DNA of 64,000 bases from Anaeromassilibacillus sp. An250. Its GTDB lineage: Bacteria; Bacillota; Clostridia; Oscillospirales; Acutalibacteraceae. Shown one piece after another: positions 44,151 through 51,273 of the stretch. Both the position numbers and the translations under genes were made by a program. The notes under the pieces are model-generated. The model saw nothing but the letters and a program-made list of their open reading frames with translations. It did no database searches and was not told where the DNA came from. Location: the NCBI RefSeq assembly GCF_002159845.1, contig NZ_NFJK01000001.1:62001-126000 (forward strand). The letters are read 5' to 3'. How positions within the stretch are numbered: position 1 is the stretch's first letter; every line of letters starts with the position of its first letter.

Positions 44151-44387
44151 TTTCAAAGGGAACCTCGCCGCGTTTTTTCGATTTTCATTCGAAATTCTAT
44201 AAATTGGACTCGTTAGTATTCTACTATATCCTCCATCAGTATTTAATTAACAATATGTAAATTTTTCTCTGTTTAGCAAAGCAAGGCGGCTGCCGCCGTG
44301 TCTGATTTTCTGAATTGATATCAATTGGCGTTTTCTTCCATTTTTCTTAAACGGCCAAGGATTCTCTCCCCTTTCAAACATGGAACC

Positions 44388-44416
44388 GTGACTTTTTACA
44401 AGGCATATGCTAGAAT
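44388..44416 (+). promoter_or_regulatory. Sigma-A promoter of the GNAT gene
   Basis: GTGACT and TAGAAT are separated by 17 bp, 66 bases before the start at 44483. Confidence 0.6.
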
Positions 44417-44482
44417 GGAAATGGTCTGCTCCAAAACCATATGAAGAAATTAATCCATCAACATAGAAGGGACGAGAATATT

Positions 44483-45079
44483 ATGAAATTTATCCGGCAC
44501 ATGGACCAAAAGGACGACATATTTCAAAAGGCATTTTCTCTATATCAGGTGAGTTTCCCAGAGAAGGAACAGCGTTCCCTGGATGACCACATCCGTGCGC
44601 TAGCTGACCCAAGGTTTTTCTGTGAAACCATCTGGGAGGGGGAACAGTTTTGCGGCTTAATATTTTATTGGGAATTGAGCGGATTTCAATATATTGAGCA
44701 TCTTGCCATTGAACCTAGCCTACGGGGTAGCGGTATCGGTTCCCGGTGCCTAGAAGAATTCTGCAAACGGAACCAAAAGATCGTTTTAGAGATCGACCCG
44801 CCGATCGACGACATATCCATTCGGAGAAAAAGCTTTTACGAGCGGCTGGGCTTTCACTACAACGGATATTATTATATTCATCCCTCCTATCAAAAGGGTT
44901 GTACGCCGCATCAGCTGTTGATCCTAAGCTGGCCAAAGCCAATTACTGAGGAAGAGTACCGCACGTTCATCCGTGATATGTGGGAAATTGTAATGTTGTA
45001 CAGCCAAAACTCTGCCTCGGTAGGCGAATGCCGTACACCGCTAAGTGAAAAGGTTTACCCGTATTCTAAAAACTCTTAA
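44483..45079 (+). CDS. GNAT family N-acetyltransferase
   Basis: 198 residues. The acetyl-CoA binding loop is seen in LAIEPSLRGSGIGSRCL (Q/R-x-x-G-x-G/A pattern), followed by the later beta strand and helix with SIRRKSFYERLGF. The start at 44483 has AAGGGACGAG upstream; the ATG at 44441 has no site. The substrate is unknown. It is a single gene with its own promoter and terminator. Confidence 0.88.
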   Translation: MKFIRHMDQKDDIFQKAFSLYQVSFPEKEQRSLDDHIRALADPRFFCETIWEGEQFCGLIFYWELSGFQYIEHLAIEPSLRGSGIGSRCLEEFCKRNQKIVLEIDPPIDDISIRRKSFYERLGFHYNGYYYIHPSYQKGCTPHQLLILSWPKPITEEEYRTFIRDMWEIVMLYSQNSASVGECRTPLSEKVYPYSKNS

Positions 45080-45084
45080 AGGAG

Positions 45085-45118
45085 AACCCCGCCCCATCAG
45101 GATCTATGGAGCGGGGAT
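45085..45118 (+). terminator. Terminator of the GNAT gene
   Basis: CCCCGC-C-CCAT pairs with ATGG-A-GCGGGG; ATTTTCT follows. Confidence 0.8.
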
Positions 45119-45146
45119 TTTCTATGTCTAGCCGCCGTAAAAGCAC

Positions 45147-45458
45147 TTACGGACGGATCCGCAGCCTCTGCCTCGGATAGATCAGATTCGGGTCGGAAAT
45201 ATCGTTGAGCCACATCAAGCGTTGCACTGTTGTCCCAAACTTCTCCGCAATTTTTGTCAAGGTATCACCGGGACGGACGACATACCATTTCGGTGTGCTC
45301 TCCTCCGGGACAAAAATCCGCAGTCTCTGTCCAGGATAAATCACATCGGTTTCGACAATTCCATTATATCGGGCGATATCGTTGACAGTCGTGCCATAAG
45401 CTTTTGCGATATTCCAAAGGGTATCTCCCTCTCTTACTGTATAAACAATTGATGGCAT
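45147..45458 (-). CDS. Two-LysM-domain protein
   Basis: 103 residues made almost entirely of two LysM modules (about 5-49 and 57-101). Each has the YTVREGDTLWNIA / YVVRPGDTLTKIA start and the NLIYPRQRLRI-type end. LysM binds GlcNAc polymers such as peptidoglycan or chitin. No signal peptide or membrane segment is visible, so it is perhaps a spore or cortex protein released in the mother cell, like SafA-type proteins, or delivered without a classical signal; both are inference. AAAGGAGAG precedes the start. Confidence 0.9.
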   Translation of the reverse strand: MPSIVYTVREGDTLWNIAKAYGTTVNDIARYNGIVETDVIYPGQRLRIFVPEESTPKWYVVRPGDTLTKIAEKFGTTVQRLMWLNDISDPNLIYPRQRLRIRP

Positions 45459-45769
45459 GAAAACTCTCTCCTTTACTGATTATAAAAAACGCCACTCCAT
45501 CTTATGTGCTACAAGGACAAGAAGTGAATGTGATTACCCGTTTTTCTCGCCTTTTGATAACGTATCGAAAGAATCCTGTAGCATGCTTGGCGCTGCCCGC
45601 ATACTTTAACCCAATGAAGCAAAAGTGTGCAAGTGGGAGCCTATCTCTCAATAATACACAATTCCTTTACCAATTTTTTACAGGATTTTAAATATTGTAC
45701 AAAGAATTAGGCTTGCAATTATGCAACATGTATGATATAATCCTTTATGTAAACTACAAGGAGGGAAAC
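45459..45769. promoter_or_regulatory. 311-bp divergent intergenic region
   Basis: A mostly A+T-rich region between the LysM gene and the first MKLYDI-type gene. Apart from the promoter at 45713-45741 I see no gene and no strong repeat. A TATAAT ahead of LysM (minus strand) has no good -35 box. Confidence 0.5.
45713..45741 (+). promoter_or_regulatory. Sigma-A promoter, first MKLYDI gene
   Basis: TTGCAA and TATAAT are separated by 17 bp, 29 bases upstream of the start. Confidence 0.85.
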
Positions 45770-46036
45770 ATGAAACTATACGACATTAGCGTGGGTGAAT
45801 TTGTGAACCTGCTTGAACATGCAAAAGGGAACATTTATCTAGTTACGGGAGAGGGCGTCTCTTTTGGAATGAACAGCAAACTGGCACAGCTGTATGGCAT
45901 TAAGATGCTGCTCGAGGATTCAAAAGATAACAAAATCTCTCCTGAAATTATCGTTGAAGACAAAGAAGATGAAGAAATGTTTTGCCGTTATTGGATGTCC
46001 CGCTGCGCAAAAGTAAGTGGGTGGACTAAGACATAA
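45770..46036 (+). CDS. Small conserved protein, MKLYDI family, copy 1
   Basis: 88 residues, soluble, acidic. It starts MKLYDISVGEFVNLLEHAKG; later parts GEGVSFGMNSKLAQLYGIK and DKEDEEMFCRYW are shared in position and pattern with the next gene. GGAGGG precedes the ATG by a few bases. Proteins of this type occur in clostridia, sometimes in multiple copies, with no known function. The layout (helix, beta strand pair, helix, beta strand, short helix) suggests a compact alpha/beta fold. The C-terminus, with SRCAKVSGWTKT, is an extension lacking in copy 2. Confidence 0.8.
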   Translation: MKLYDISVGEFVNLLEHAKGNIYLVTGEGVSFGMNSKLAQLYGIKMLLEDSKDNKISPEIIVEDKEDEEMFCRYWMSRCAKVSGWTKT

Positions 46037-46074
46037 TGGCGGATTAACCTTTGGAATCTTGTCTATCATTCACA

Positions 46075-46103
46075 TTGTAATTCTGTAGTTTACATGGTAT
46101 AAT
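46075..46103 (+). promoter_or_regulatory. Sigma-A promoter, second MKLYDI gene
   Basis: TTGTAA and an extended -10 TGGTATAAT are separated by 17 bp. So the second copy has an independent promoter. Confidence 0.85.
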
Positions 46104-46138
46104 AGACCCAAGTTATAAATTCATTGGAGGGAGTAACT

Positions 46139-46378
46139 ATGAAACTTTACGACATCGATATTCAAAAGCTTCTTGACCTTCTCGATAAAGCACAAGGAAA
46201 TGTATATTTGGTAACAGAGGATGGAAACACCCTCAACCTGAAAAGCAAGCTGTGCCAGTTGTATGGTGTTCGGGCTCTCTTGGATGGAGCAAAAAGCTCC
46301 AAGGTTTCCGCTGAGTTGAAGGTGGAAAATCCGGAAGATGAGAGCATGTTCCTGAATTATATGATCGGCAATCGATAA
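46139..46378 (+). CDS. Small conserved protein, MKLYDI family, copy 2
   Basis: 79 residues, about half identical to copy 1: MKLYDIDIQKLLDLLDKAQG, VYLVTEDGNTLNLKSKLCQL, YGVRALLDGAKSSKVSAELK, and a final EDESMFLNYMIG. The invariant parts are MKLYDI, a G-N-V/I-YLVT turn, SKL-QLYG and ED-E-MF. GGAGGG precedes the ATG. The gene has its own promoter and a good terminator. Function unknown; the pair is a recent tandem duplication that has diverged. Confidence 0.8.
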   Translation: MKLYDIDIQKLLDLLDKAQGNVYLVTEDGNTLNLKSKLCQLYGVRALLDGAKSSKVSAELKVENPEDESMFLNYMIGNR

Positions 46379-46399
46379 AAATTCACCCATAAAGACCTA

Positions 46400-46437
46400 T
46401 ACCGCTGTAGTGTTAAAACGCTACAGCGGTATTTTTT
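46400..46437 (+). terminator. Terminator of MKLYDI copy 2
   Basis: TACCGCTGTAG pairs with CTACAGCGGTA; TTTTTT follows. Confidence 0.9.
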
Positions 46438-46460
46438 ATATTATTTATGACAAAAAACTA

Positions 46461-46484
46461 GGACCGCCCGGGGAAGGGCGGCCC
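46461..46484 (-). terminator. Terminator of the secreted-protein gene
   Basis: On the minus strand GGGCCGCCC pairs with GGGCGGTCC (one G-U, which works only on this strand) and TAGTTTTTTG follows. It is almost 190 bases after the stop of the secreted-protein gene, so the transcript has a long 3' tail. Confidence 0.75.
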
Positions 46485-46527
46485 TCTCGTTTGGTTGTAT
46501 TGGTAAATGCATGTAGGCAAGATTTTA

Positions 46528-46595
46528 CGGAGCTTGCTCCGCTGGTACAAAACAGAAACCCACTTTCCAGCCACTGTAGTCCCGCGGCTGGAAAG
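46528..46595 (-). other. Structured 3' untranslated region with two hairpins
   Basis: CGGAGC-TT-GCTCCG (46528-46541) and CTTTCCAGCC / GGCTGGAAAG (46563-46572 with 46586-46595) are perfect dyads in a stretch without a supportable gene. They lie in the tail of the secreted-protein transcript and might be a small RNA or simple stability elements. Confidence 0.45.
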
Positions 46596-46671
46596 ACACC
46601 ATCAAAACAATCCGCATGGAATTATTTTGATCCAAAATCCGTTAGACGGTCTTAAATAAAAGATCGGTAGC

Positions 46672-47088
46672 TTACGGTGCTGTGTTGCTATAAACCGTGA
46701 CCGTTTCAGAACCGTTGAAGACGGCTGTTGCTCTCACACGATACGTTCCGGAAGAAACGGACAACTCCTTGGAGAGGCTTACAAAATCGCTGGAATCCGA
46801 CTCTGTCCAGCTGCGGACAGACGACCAGCTGCTGCCGCTCTTCTTTTGAAGCGTAACAGTCAAACGGATACTGGTTACATTGGACTTACCTGCCGCTTCC
46901 GCCTCTACATAAGCGGTGCCTCCGCTGACATCCAGCCAACTGTCTACATAGTCTGCGTAAGTGTAGCGGGGCTGGATCTCAATCGCGCTTACTTCATCGG
47001 GCTGCACTTCTGCCACGGCCATCGCGTTGGTACCAACGCTGGCAATCATGCAGAATGCGCAAAATACGGCTGCGAATTTCTTAAACAT
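46672..47088 (-). CDS. Secreted protein with Ig-like beta-sandwich domain
   Basis: 138 residues. A signal peptide covers about 1-25 (MFKKFAAVFCAFCMIASV then NAMAVA). The mature part begins acidic and contains a repeat-free beta-rich domain with LQKKSGSSWSSVRSWTESDS and VSSGTYRVRATAVFNG, like the DUF6147-type secreted proteins of clostridia. The start at 47088 has AAAGGAGG upstream. Function unknown. It is on the same strand as, and downstream of, the NlpC gene but has a separate terminator ahead of it. Confidence 0.75.
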   Translation of the reverse strand: MFKKFAAVFCAFCMIASVGTNAMAVAEVQPDEVSAIEIQPRYTYADYVDSWLDVSGGTAYVEAEAAGKSNVTSIRLTVTLQKKSGSSWSSVRSWTESDSSDFVSLSKELSVSSGTYRVRATAVFNGSETVTVYSNTAP

Positions 47089-47272
47089 AGGAACTGCCTC
47101 CTTTAAAATTGATACATCTATTAACAACGACAAAAAATTGCAAAAGTGGACAAACTAGGGCAATCCTTTTTTAAAATTTATTCATATTTTTATGAAAACC
47201 TATTTTTGACATATGATTCAAACAATGGAAGATAAAAAACAACCGGTACTTTGTTGAAACAATGCAAAACAA

Positions 47273-47313
47273 AATAATCCTCTGCAAAGAGATTCTCTTT
47301 GCAGAGGATTATT
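47273..47313 (-). terminator. Terminator of the NlpC/P60 gene
   Basis: A perfect 19-bp stem (47273-47291 with 47295-47313) and a three-base loop; the minus strand continues TTGTTTTG. Confidence 0.88.
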
Positions 47314-47321
47314 CCCTCCCT

Positions 47322-48011
47322 TTATGAAGCGACATATGGCTTTTGCTCTACAATCTTTCCGTCTTCACCGAATGTATAAGAAATACCATCAATAATGCGG
47401 ATCGTGTTGATCACATATTGTCCGTTTTCATAATAGTACTTGTCCCCATCATATGTAGCCCATCCCGTCGTCGGATATGTAATCTGGGGAAGCTTAAACC
47501 ACTTTGTCCACTTGATGTTTCTACGCCCGAAGACCTCTTCATATTTCATATCTTCCCCGGAGCTTCGATTATCAATCGCCATATTGTTTCCAACATAAAC
47601 CCCTACATGGCCAGGCTGATAGAGGATCAAGCCGTGGATACGCGGAAGAGAGGAAGGATCATTGTAATTGATGTCTCCGGAAACCTCGGCACTCTGGAGC
47701 ATCGCACCGGAGCTGCCAGCCACCGACATCGATCCCGGATTTGGATTCTGGCCCTCTCCCTGCCACCAAAGGTAGGATTTAATCAAACCGGAACAATCGC
47801 TCGCACGCTTATTTCCCACGAACTGTCCATAGCAACCGCTGCGGTATTTCCAGCCATTCTTATATGCTAAAAGGACATGATCCGCCAAACACACGCCGGT
47901 TTTTTCCTCCGCTGCTTGCGCCGTCACACTGTGTCCAAACGATGCTGTAATCGTCAGCGCTGCAAACAGCAACGTAAAGAAAAGCAAAAATTTCCGGTTT
48001 ATCCGATTCAA
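47322..48011 (-). CDS. Secreted NlpC/P60-like cell-wall hydrolase
   Basis: 229 residues. The signal peptide (about 1-33) is followed by an NlpC/P60-like papain-fold domain: catalytic Cys in ASDCSGLIKSYLWW and His in QPGHVGVYVG. The C-terminus (about 185-229, with GWATYDGDKYYYENGQYV and DGISYTFGEDGKI) resembles choline/glucan-binding repeats and probably anchors the enzyme to the wall. The start is a TTG at 48011 with GGAGGGG eight bases upstream; there is no ATG. It likely cuts peptide cross-links. The promoter is surrounded by inverted repeats. Confidence 0.85.
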   Translation of the reverse strand: MNRINRKFLLFFTLLFAALTITASFGHSVTAQAAEEKTGVCLADHVLLAYKNGWKYRSGCYGQFVGNKRASDCSGLIKSYLWWQGEGQNPNPGSMSVAGSSGAMLQSAEVSGDINYNDPSSLPRIHGLILYQPGHVGVYVGNNMAIDNRSSGEDMKYEEVFGRRNIKWTKWFKLPQITYPTTGWATYDGDKYYYENGQYVINTIRIIDGISYTFGEDGKIVEQKPYVAS

Positions 48012-48070
48012 TGGTAACCCCTCCAATTTTCTGCCGCTTCCCGCGGAAACAGCTTGTCCGTTTTATTCGA

Positions 48071-48182
48071 GTATGTAACAATTTTTACATACAAATTACA
48101 ATCTGTAACAAATTGGTTACAGTATAGCACAGATTATACTGGATGACAAGCCCTTTCATGAAAAAAAATTACAAATTGTAAC
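48071..48182 (-). repeat. Cluster of TGTAAC/GTTACA inverted repeats at the NlpC promoter
   Basis: GTATGTAA-N6-TTACATAC at 48071-48092, CTGTAAC-N6-GTTACAG at 48103-48122 (ending in the -10 box) and TTACAA-A-TTGTAA at 48169-48181 (upstream of the -35). Another GTAAC-N6-GTTAC lies at 48276-48291. The placement at +1, in the early transcript and upstream of -35 is that of repressor operators; BlaI/MecI sites have a similar TACA/TGTA core. Confidence 0.65.
48121..48149 (-). promoter_or_regulatory. Promoter of the NlpC/P60 gene
   Basis: Minus-strand TTGTCA and an extended -10 TGCTATACT are separated by 17 bp. A 100-base leader follows before the TTG start. Confidence 0.8.
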
Positions 48183-48215
48183 CAGTTGGAGGGAGAAAAT
48201 CCTCAAAAACATATA

Positions 48216-48262
48216 AAAACCTGCGCAAAAGACGGGAAGAATCCATCTTTTACGCAGGTTTT
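48216..48262 (-). terminator. Terminator of murE-murF
   Basis: AAAACCTGCG pairs with CGCAGGTTTT and an inner AAAAGA/TCTTTT extends it; the minus strand continues TTTTTATATG. Confidence 0.85.
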
Positions 48263-48319
48263 CTCGAACTAAAAAGTAACAAAAATGTTACCGGCGGTAA
48301 AACGGCAGGGCAAAGTCCC

Positions 48320-49696
48320 TTAGCCAAGATATTCCAAGAGCTTTTTCACAATTTCATCGGTGTGCATCCCGCGGGACCCCTTTACTAAAACAACATCCCC
48401 GCAGCGAAGAAGCCCCTTTAAGACCTCTACCGCTTCCTCATTGGAAGCGCAAACATGGCAGGGAATTTCCGGTTTGACAGAACGCGCTCCTTCTGCAATG
48501 GCCGCCGCACGCGTTCCAACCGTCACCAATGCATCCACGCCGGTTCCGGCTGCGTAAGCGCCCACCTCAAAATGCGCGCGGTGCTCCAGGGCACCAAGCT
48601 CCAGCATATCCGCCAGGACCGCAATGCAACGCCCATCCTGTTCCCGCAGGTTTTCCAGCATATCCAAGCTGCTTTTGAGTGCATCCGGGCTTGCATTGTA
48701 CGAGTCGTCGATGACCGTGATCCCCTTATGGCGGTGCAGCTGCTGCCGCATGGCAAGGGGCTGATATTCCTGCAGGGCTTTGGCCGCTTTTTCCAAATCC
48801 ACTCCAAGGGAATGTGCCACCGCAAGGCTGGCCAGTGCGTTCGTCACATTGTGCAGCCCCAAAACGGGCAGATCCACTTCCTGTGCAATCCCATTTGTTC
48901 GGAAGACAAACCGGACCCCATTGGGGTGGAAAGCGATCTGTTCGGCGCGGTCATCGCACCATGGCTGCATCCCAAAGTACCGCGTTTTTACCCGGAGCTT
49001 TCCCCGCAAGCCCGCCAGCATGGGGTCGTCTCCGTTCAAAAACAAGACAGAATCCTCCTGAAAACGGTCAATGATATGCAGCTTTTCCCCCAGGATGTTC
49101 TGCTGTGTTTTGAGCTGCTGAATGTGGGAAATCCCGATATTGGTGATCACCGCACAATTGGGCGCTGCGATCTCCGCCAGACGGCTCATTTCGCCAAAAT
49201 CGCTCATCCCCATCTCCACAACAGCGACCTCATGCTCCGGCTCCAGACGGAACATCGTCAGCGGCAATCCGACCTGGCTGTTGTGGTTTCCTTCCGTACG
49301 CATAACCTTCTTTTCCGCAGAAAGGGCAAGCGCGATCATCTCTTTCGTCGTCGTCTTCCCGACGCTTCCCGTCACGCCGACCACCGGGATTGAAAACCGC
49401 TGGCGGTATGCGGTGGCGATCAGCTGCAACGCGGAAAGGGTATTGGGGACCCGGATCCAAGCATGGGAATCCTCCATCTCCGTATGTTCTTCTGTCAGGG
49501 TTGCCACCGTGCCGGCCGCAAATGTCGCCGTGATGTATGCATGCGCATCGGTCCGTTCCCCTTTGATGGGGACGAACAGTGCGCCGGGCTCTATTTTCCG
49601 GCTGTCGGTGCTCACAGAAGTCACAACCGCTTCCGGGTCCCCACACAGAAGTTTCCCTCCACAGGCTCTACGAATTTCTTCCACCGTCATCTTCAT
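48320..49696 (-). CDS. murF: UDP-MurNAc-pentapeptide synthetase MurF
   Basis: Adds D-Ala-D-Ala to the UDP-MurNAc-tripeptide, the last cytoplasmic peptide step. The ATP motif is GVTGSVGKTTTKEM; EGNHNSQVGLPLTM and EMGMSDFGEM are diagnostic for MurF. Start at 49696 with AAAGGAGG upstream, giving 458 residues. It is 44 bp after murE. The neighbours mraY and murD, normally next to murF in the dcw cluster, are absent. Confidence 0.96.
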   Translation of the reverse strand: MKMTVEEIRRACGGKLLCGDPEAVVTSVSTDSRKIEPGALFVPIKGERTDAHAYITATFAAGTVATLTEEHTEMEDSHAWIRVPNTLSALQLIATAYRQRFSIPVVGVTGSVGKTTTKEMIALALSAEKKVMRTEGNHNSQVGLPLTMFRLEPEHEVAVVEMGMSDFGEMSRLAEIAAPNCAVITNIGISHIQQLKTQQNILGEKLHIIDRFQEDSVLFLNGDDPMLAGLRGKLRVKTRYFGMQPWCDDRAEQIAFHPNGVRFVFRTNGIAQEVDLPVLGLHNVTNALASLAVAHSLGVDLEKAAKALQEYQPLAMRQQLHRHKGITVIDDSYNASPDALKSSLDMLENLREQDGRCIAVLADMLELGALEHRAHFEVGAYAAGTGVDALVTVGTRAAAIAEGARSVKPEIPCHVCASNEEAVEVLKGLLRCGDVVLVKGSRGMHTDEIVKKLLEYLG

Positions 49697-49740
49697 GGTT
49701 CTGCCTCCTTTTCTCTTGGATGTTCTAGGGCGTTCCAAAT

Positions 49741-51201
49741 TCAGGACAACCCTTCCTCTTTTAAAATGTCCGCAACGACTTCCCGTTCGTCCAGATGGTA
49801 TTTGACCCCTTTGATCTCCTGATAATCTTCATGTCCCTTGCCAGCGAGGACAATAATGTCCCCCTCCTGCGCGTGGTCCATGCAATATTTGATGGCCTCT
49901 TTGCGGTCCGGGATCACGATATACTTCCCGTCTGTTTTGTGCAGCCCCACTTCGATATCCGAGATAATGTCCATGACATCCTCAAACCGGGAGTTGTCGG
50001 CGGTCACTACGGAAAGGTCCGCCAGCCGCCCGCTGACCTCCCCCATTTCATACCGGCGGGAGCGCGCCCGGTTGCCGCCCGCTCCAAACAGGCAGATCAG
50101 CCGGTTTGGATGATATTCCCGCAGCGTTTCCAGGATGTTCTCCATGCTGACGGCGTTGTGCGCATAATCGATCAACAGCGTATAATTTCCCGGCACCTTG
50201 ACCGGCTCCACACGCCCTTTCACCTTGACCGCATTCAAACCGCGCCGGATGTTCTCCTCGGTTACGCCGAAGTGACGGCAAACCGCGATGGCTGCCAGCG
50301 CGTTATACACGCTGAAATGCCCTGGGATATCCACATCCACGCCGAACCGATAGGGTCCCTCCAATTCAAAATGCACCCCTAAATAGCCGGGGCGGGAGAG
50401 TAAGCGCTCCCCTTTGGCACGCAGCTGCGCCTCCGGATGGAAACCATAGGTCTCCAATTGGCAGGTGTGCCCTTCTGTGATGGCCTTCCAATTTTCATCG
50501 TCGATGTTGACGATCCCCAGCTCGCACTGGCGGAACAGCATCGCCTTACATGCGCGGTACTCCTCCAAACTCTTATGTTCATTTCCGCCGATATGGTCGG
50601 GCGAAAAATTCGTAAACAAGCCGATGGAAAACGTGAAACCGGATACCCGGTGATCCCGCAGGCCGATGGAGGAAGCTTCGATCACCGCCGCCCCACACCC
50701 CTCGTCCGCCATCCGGCGGAGGGACTTCTGCACTTCATACGACTCCGGCGTTGTGTTCTCCGTCTTAATTACCCGATCGCCAATCACCGTACCGATGGTG
50801 CCGATCAAGCCGGTCTTGATCCCTGCATCCTCCAAAATGGAACGGATCATATACGAGGTGGTGGTCTTTCCTTTCGTCCCCGTAAGGCCCACAACACGCA
50901 GATCCTTCGCGGGATGCCCAAAATACGCCGCAGAGAGCACGGCAAGCGCATAGCGGGTATCCTCCACCAATACGACGGTGGCCCCCGATACCTCCACCCC
51001 ATGCTGCGCTATCACCGCCACGGCTCCTGCCTCTACCGCCTGCTGTGCATAGCGATGGCCGTCTGCGTTCGCCCCACACAGGCAGATAAACGCACATCCA
51101 GGCTTTGCCTTGCGCGAATCATAAATGAGATCGGAGATTTCCAACTCCGTACTGCCGGAACTCTGATACTCCAACCCTTCCAGTAAATCTTTTAAAAGCA
51201 T
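49741..51201 (-). CDS. murE: MurE-type UDP-MurNAc-dipeptide ligase
   Basis: Adds the third residue (meso-DAP or a diamino acid) to UDP-MurNAc-L-Ala-D-Glu. The ATP motif is GLTGTKGKTTTSYMI. The start at 51201 gives 486 residues. The substrate-selecting motif reads DNSR (TADNSRFED), where meso-DAP enzymes have DNPR and lysine enzymes DDPN or similar; Asn and Arg are kept. The downstream GKGHEDYQ stretch is intact. The divergence makes the identity of the third residue less certain; a second, canonical murE may exist elsewhere. Confidence 0.92.
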   Translation of the reverse strand: MLLKDLLEGLEYQSSGSTELEISDLIYDSRKAKPGCAFICLCGANADGHRYAQQAVEAGAVAVIAQHGVEVSGATVVLVEDTRYALAVLSAAYFGHPAKDLRVVGLTGTKGKTTTSYMIRSILEDAGIKTGLIGTIGTVIGDRVIKTENTTPESYEVQKSLRRMADEGCGAAVIEASSIGLRDHRVSGFTFSIGLFTNFSPDHIGGNEHKSLEEYRACKAMLFRQCELGIVNIDDENWKAITEGHTCQLETYGFHPEAQLRAKGERLLSRPGYLGVHFELEGPYRFGVDVDIPGHFSVYNALAAIAVCRHFGVTEENIRRGLNAVKVKGRVEPVKVPGNYTLLIDYAHNAVSMENILETLREYHPNRLICLFGAGGNRARSRRYEMGEVSGRLADLSVVTADNSRFEDVMDIISDIEVGLHKTDGKYIVIPDRKEAIKYCMDHAQEGDIIVLAGKGHEDYQEIKGVKYHLDEREVVADILKEEGLS

Positions 51202-51273
51202 AACCTTTCCCCGATGCGTCCAAAAGGGCGCTTCCTTTCCATCGTTCATTGTTTCTATTGGAAACAATTATGT

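Larger units (their letters stand above)
44093..44482. promoter_or_regulatory. 390-bp divergent intergenic region
   Basis: It separates the DUF5685 operon from the GNAT gene and contains no supported gene. It holds a sigma-54-like element for DUF5685 (44135-44150), a GGCGGC-T-GCCGCC palindrome at 44285-44297, a perfect 14-bp palindrome AATTGATATCAATT at 44313-44326, and a sigma-A promoter for GNAT at 44388-44416. Confidence 0.6.
48012..48319. promoter_or_regulatory. 308-bp region between murF and the NlpC gene
   Basis: It contains the murF terminator, the NlpC promoter and a dense set of TGTAAC/GTTACA half-sites. No gene is seen. Confidence 0.65.

Noticed and set aside
46410-46655. 81-codon frame downstream of the MKLYDI pair
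   Set aside because: It has no ribosome site, starts inside a terminator and its composition is that of structured untranslated RNA.
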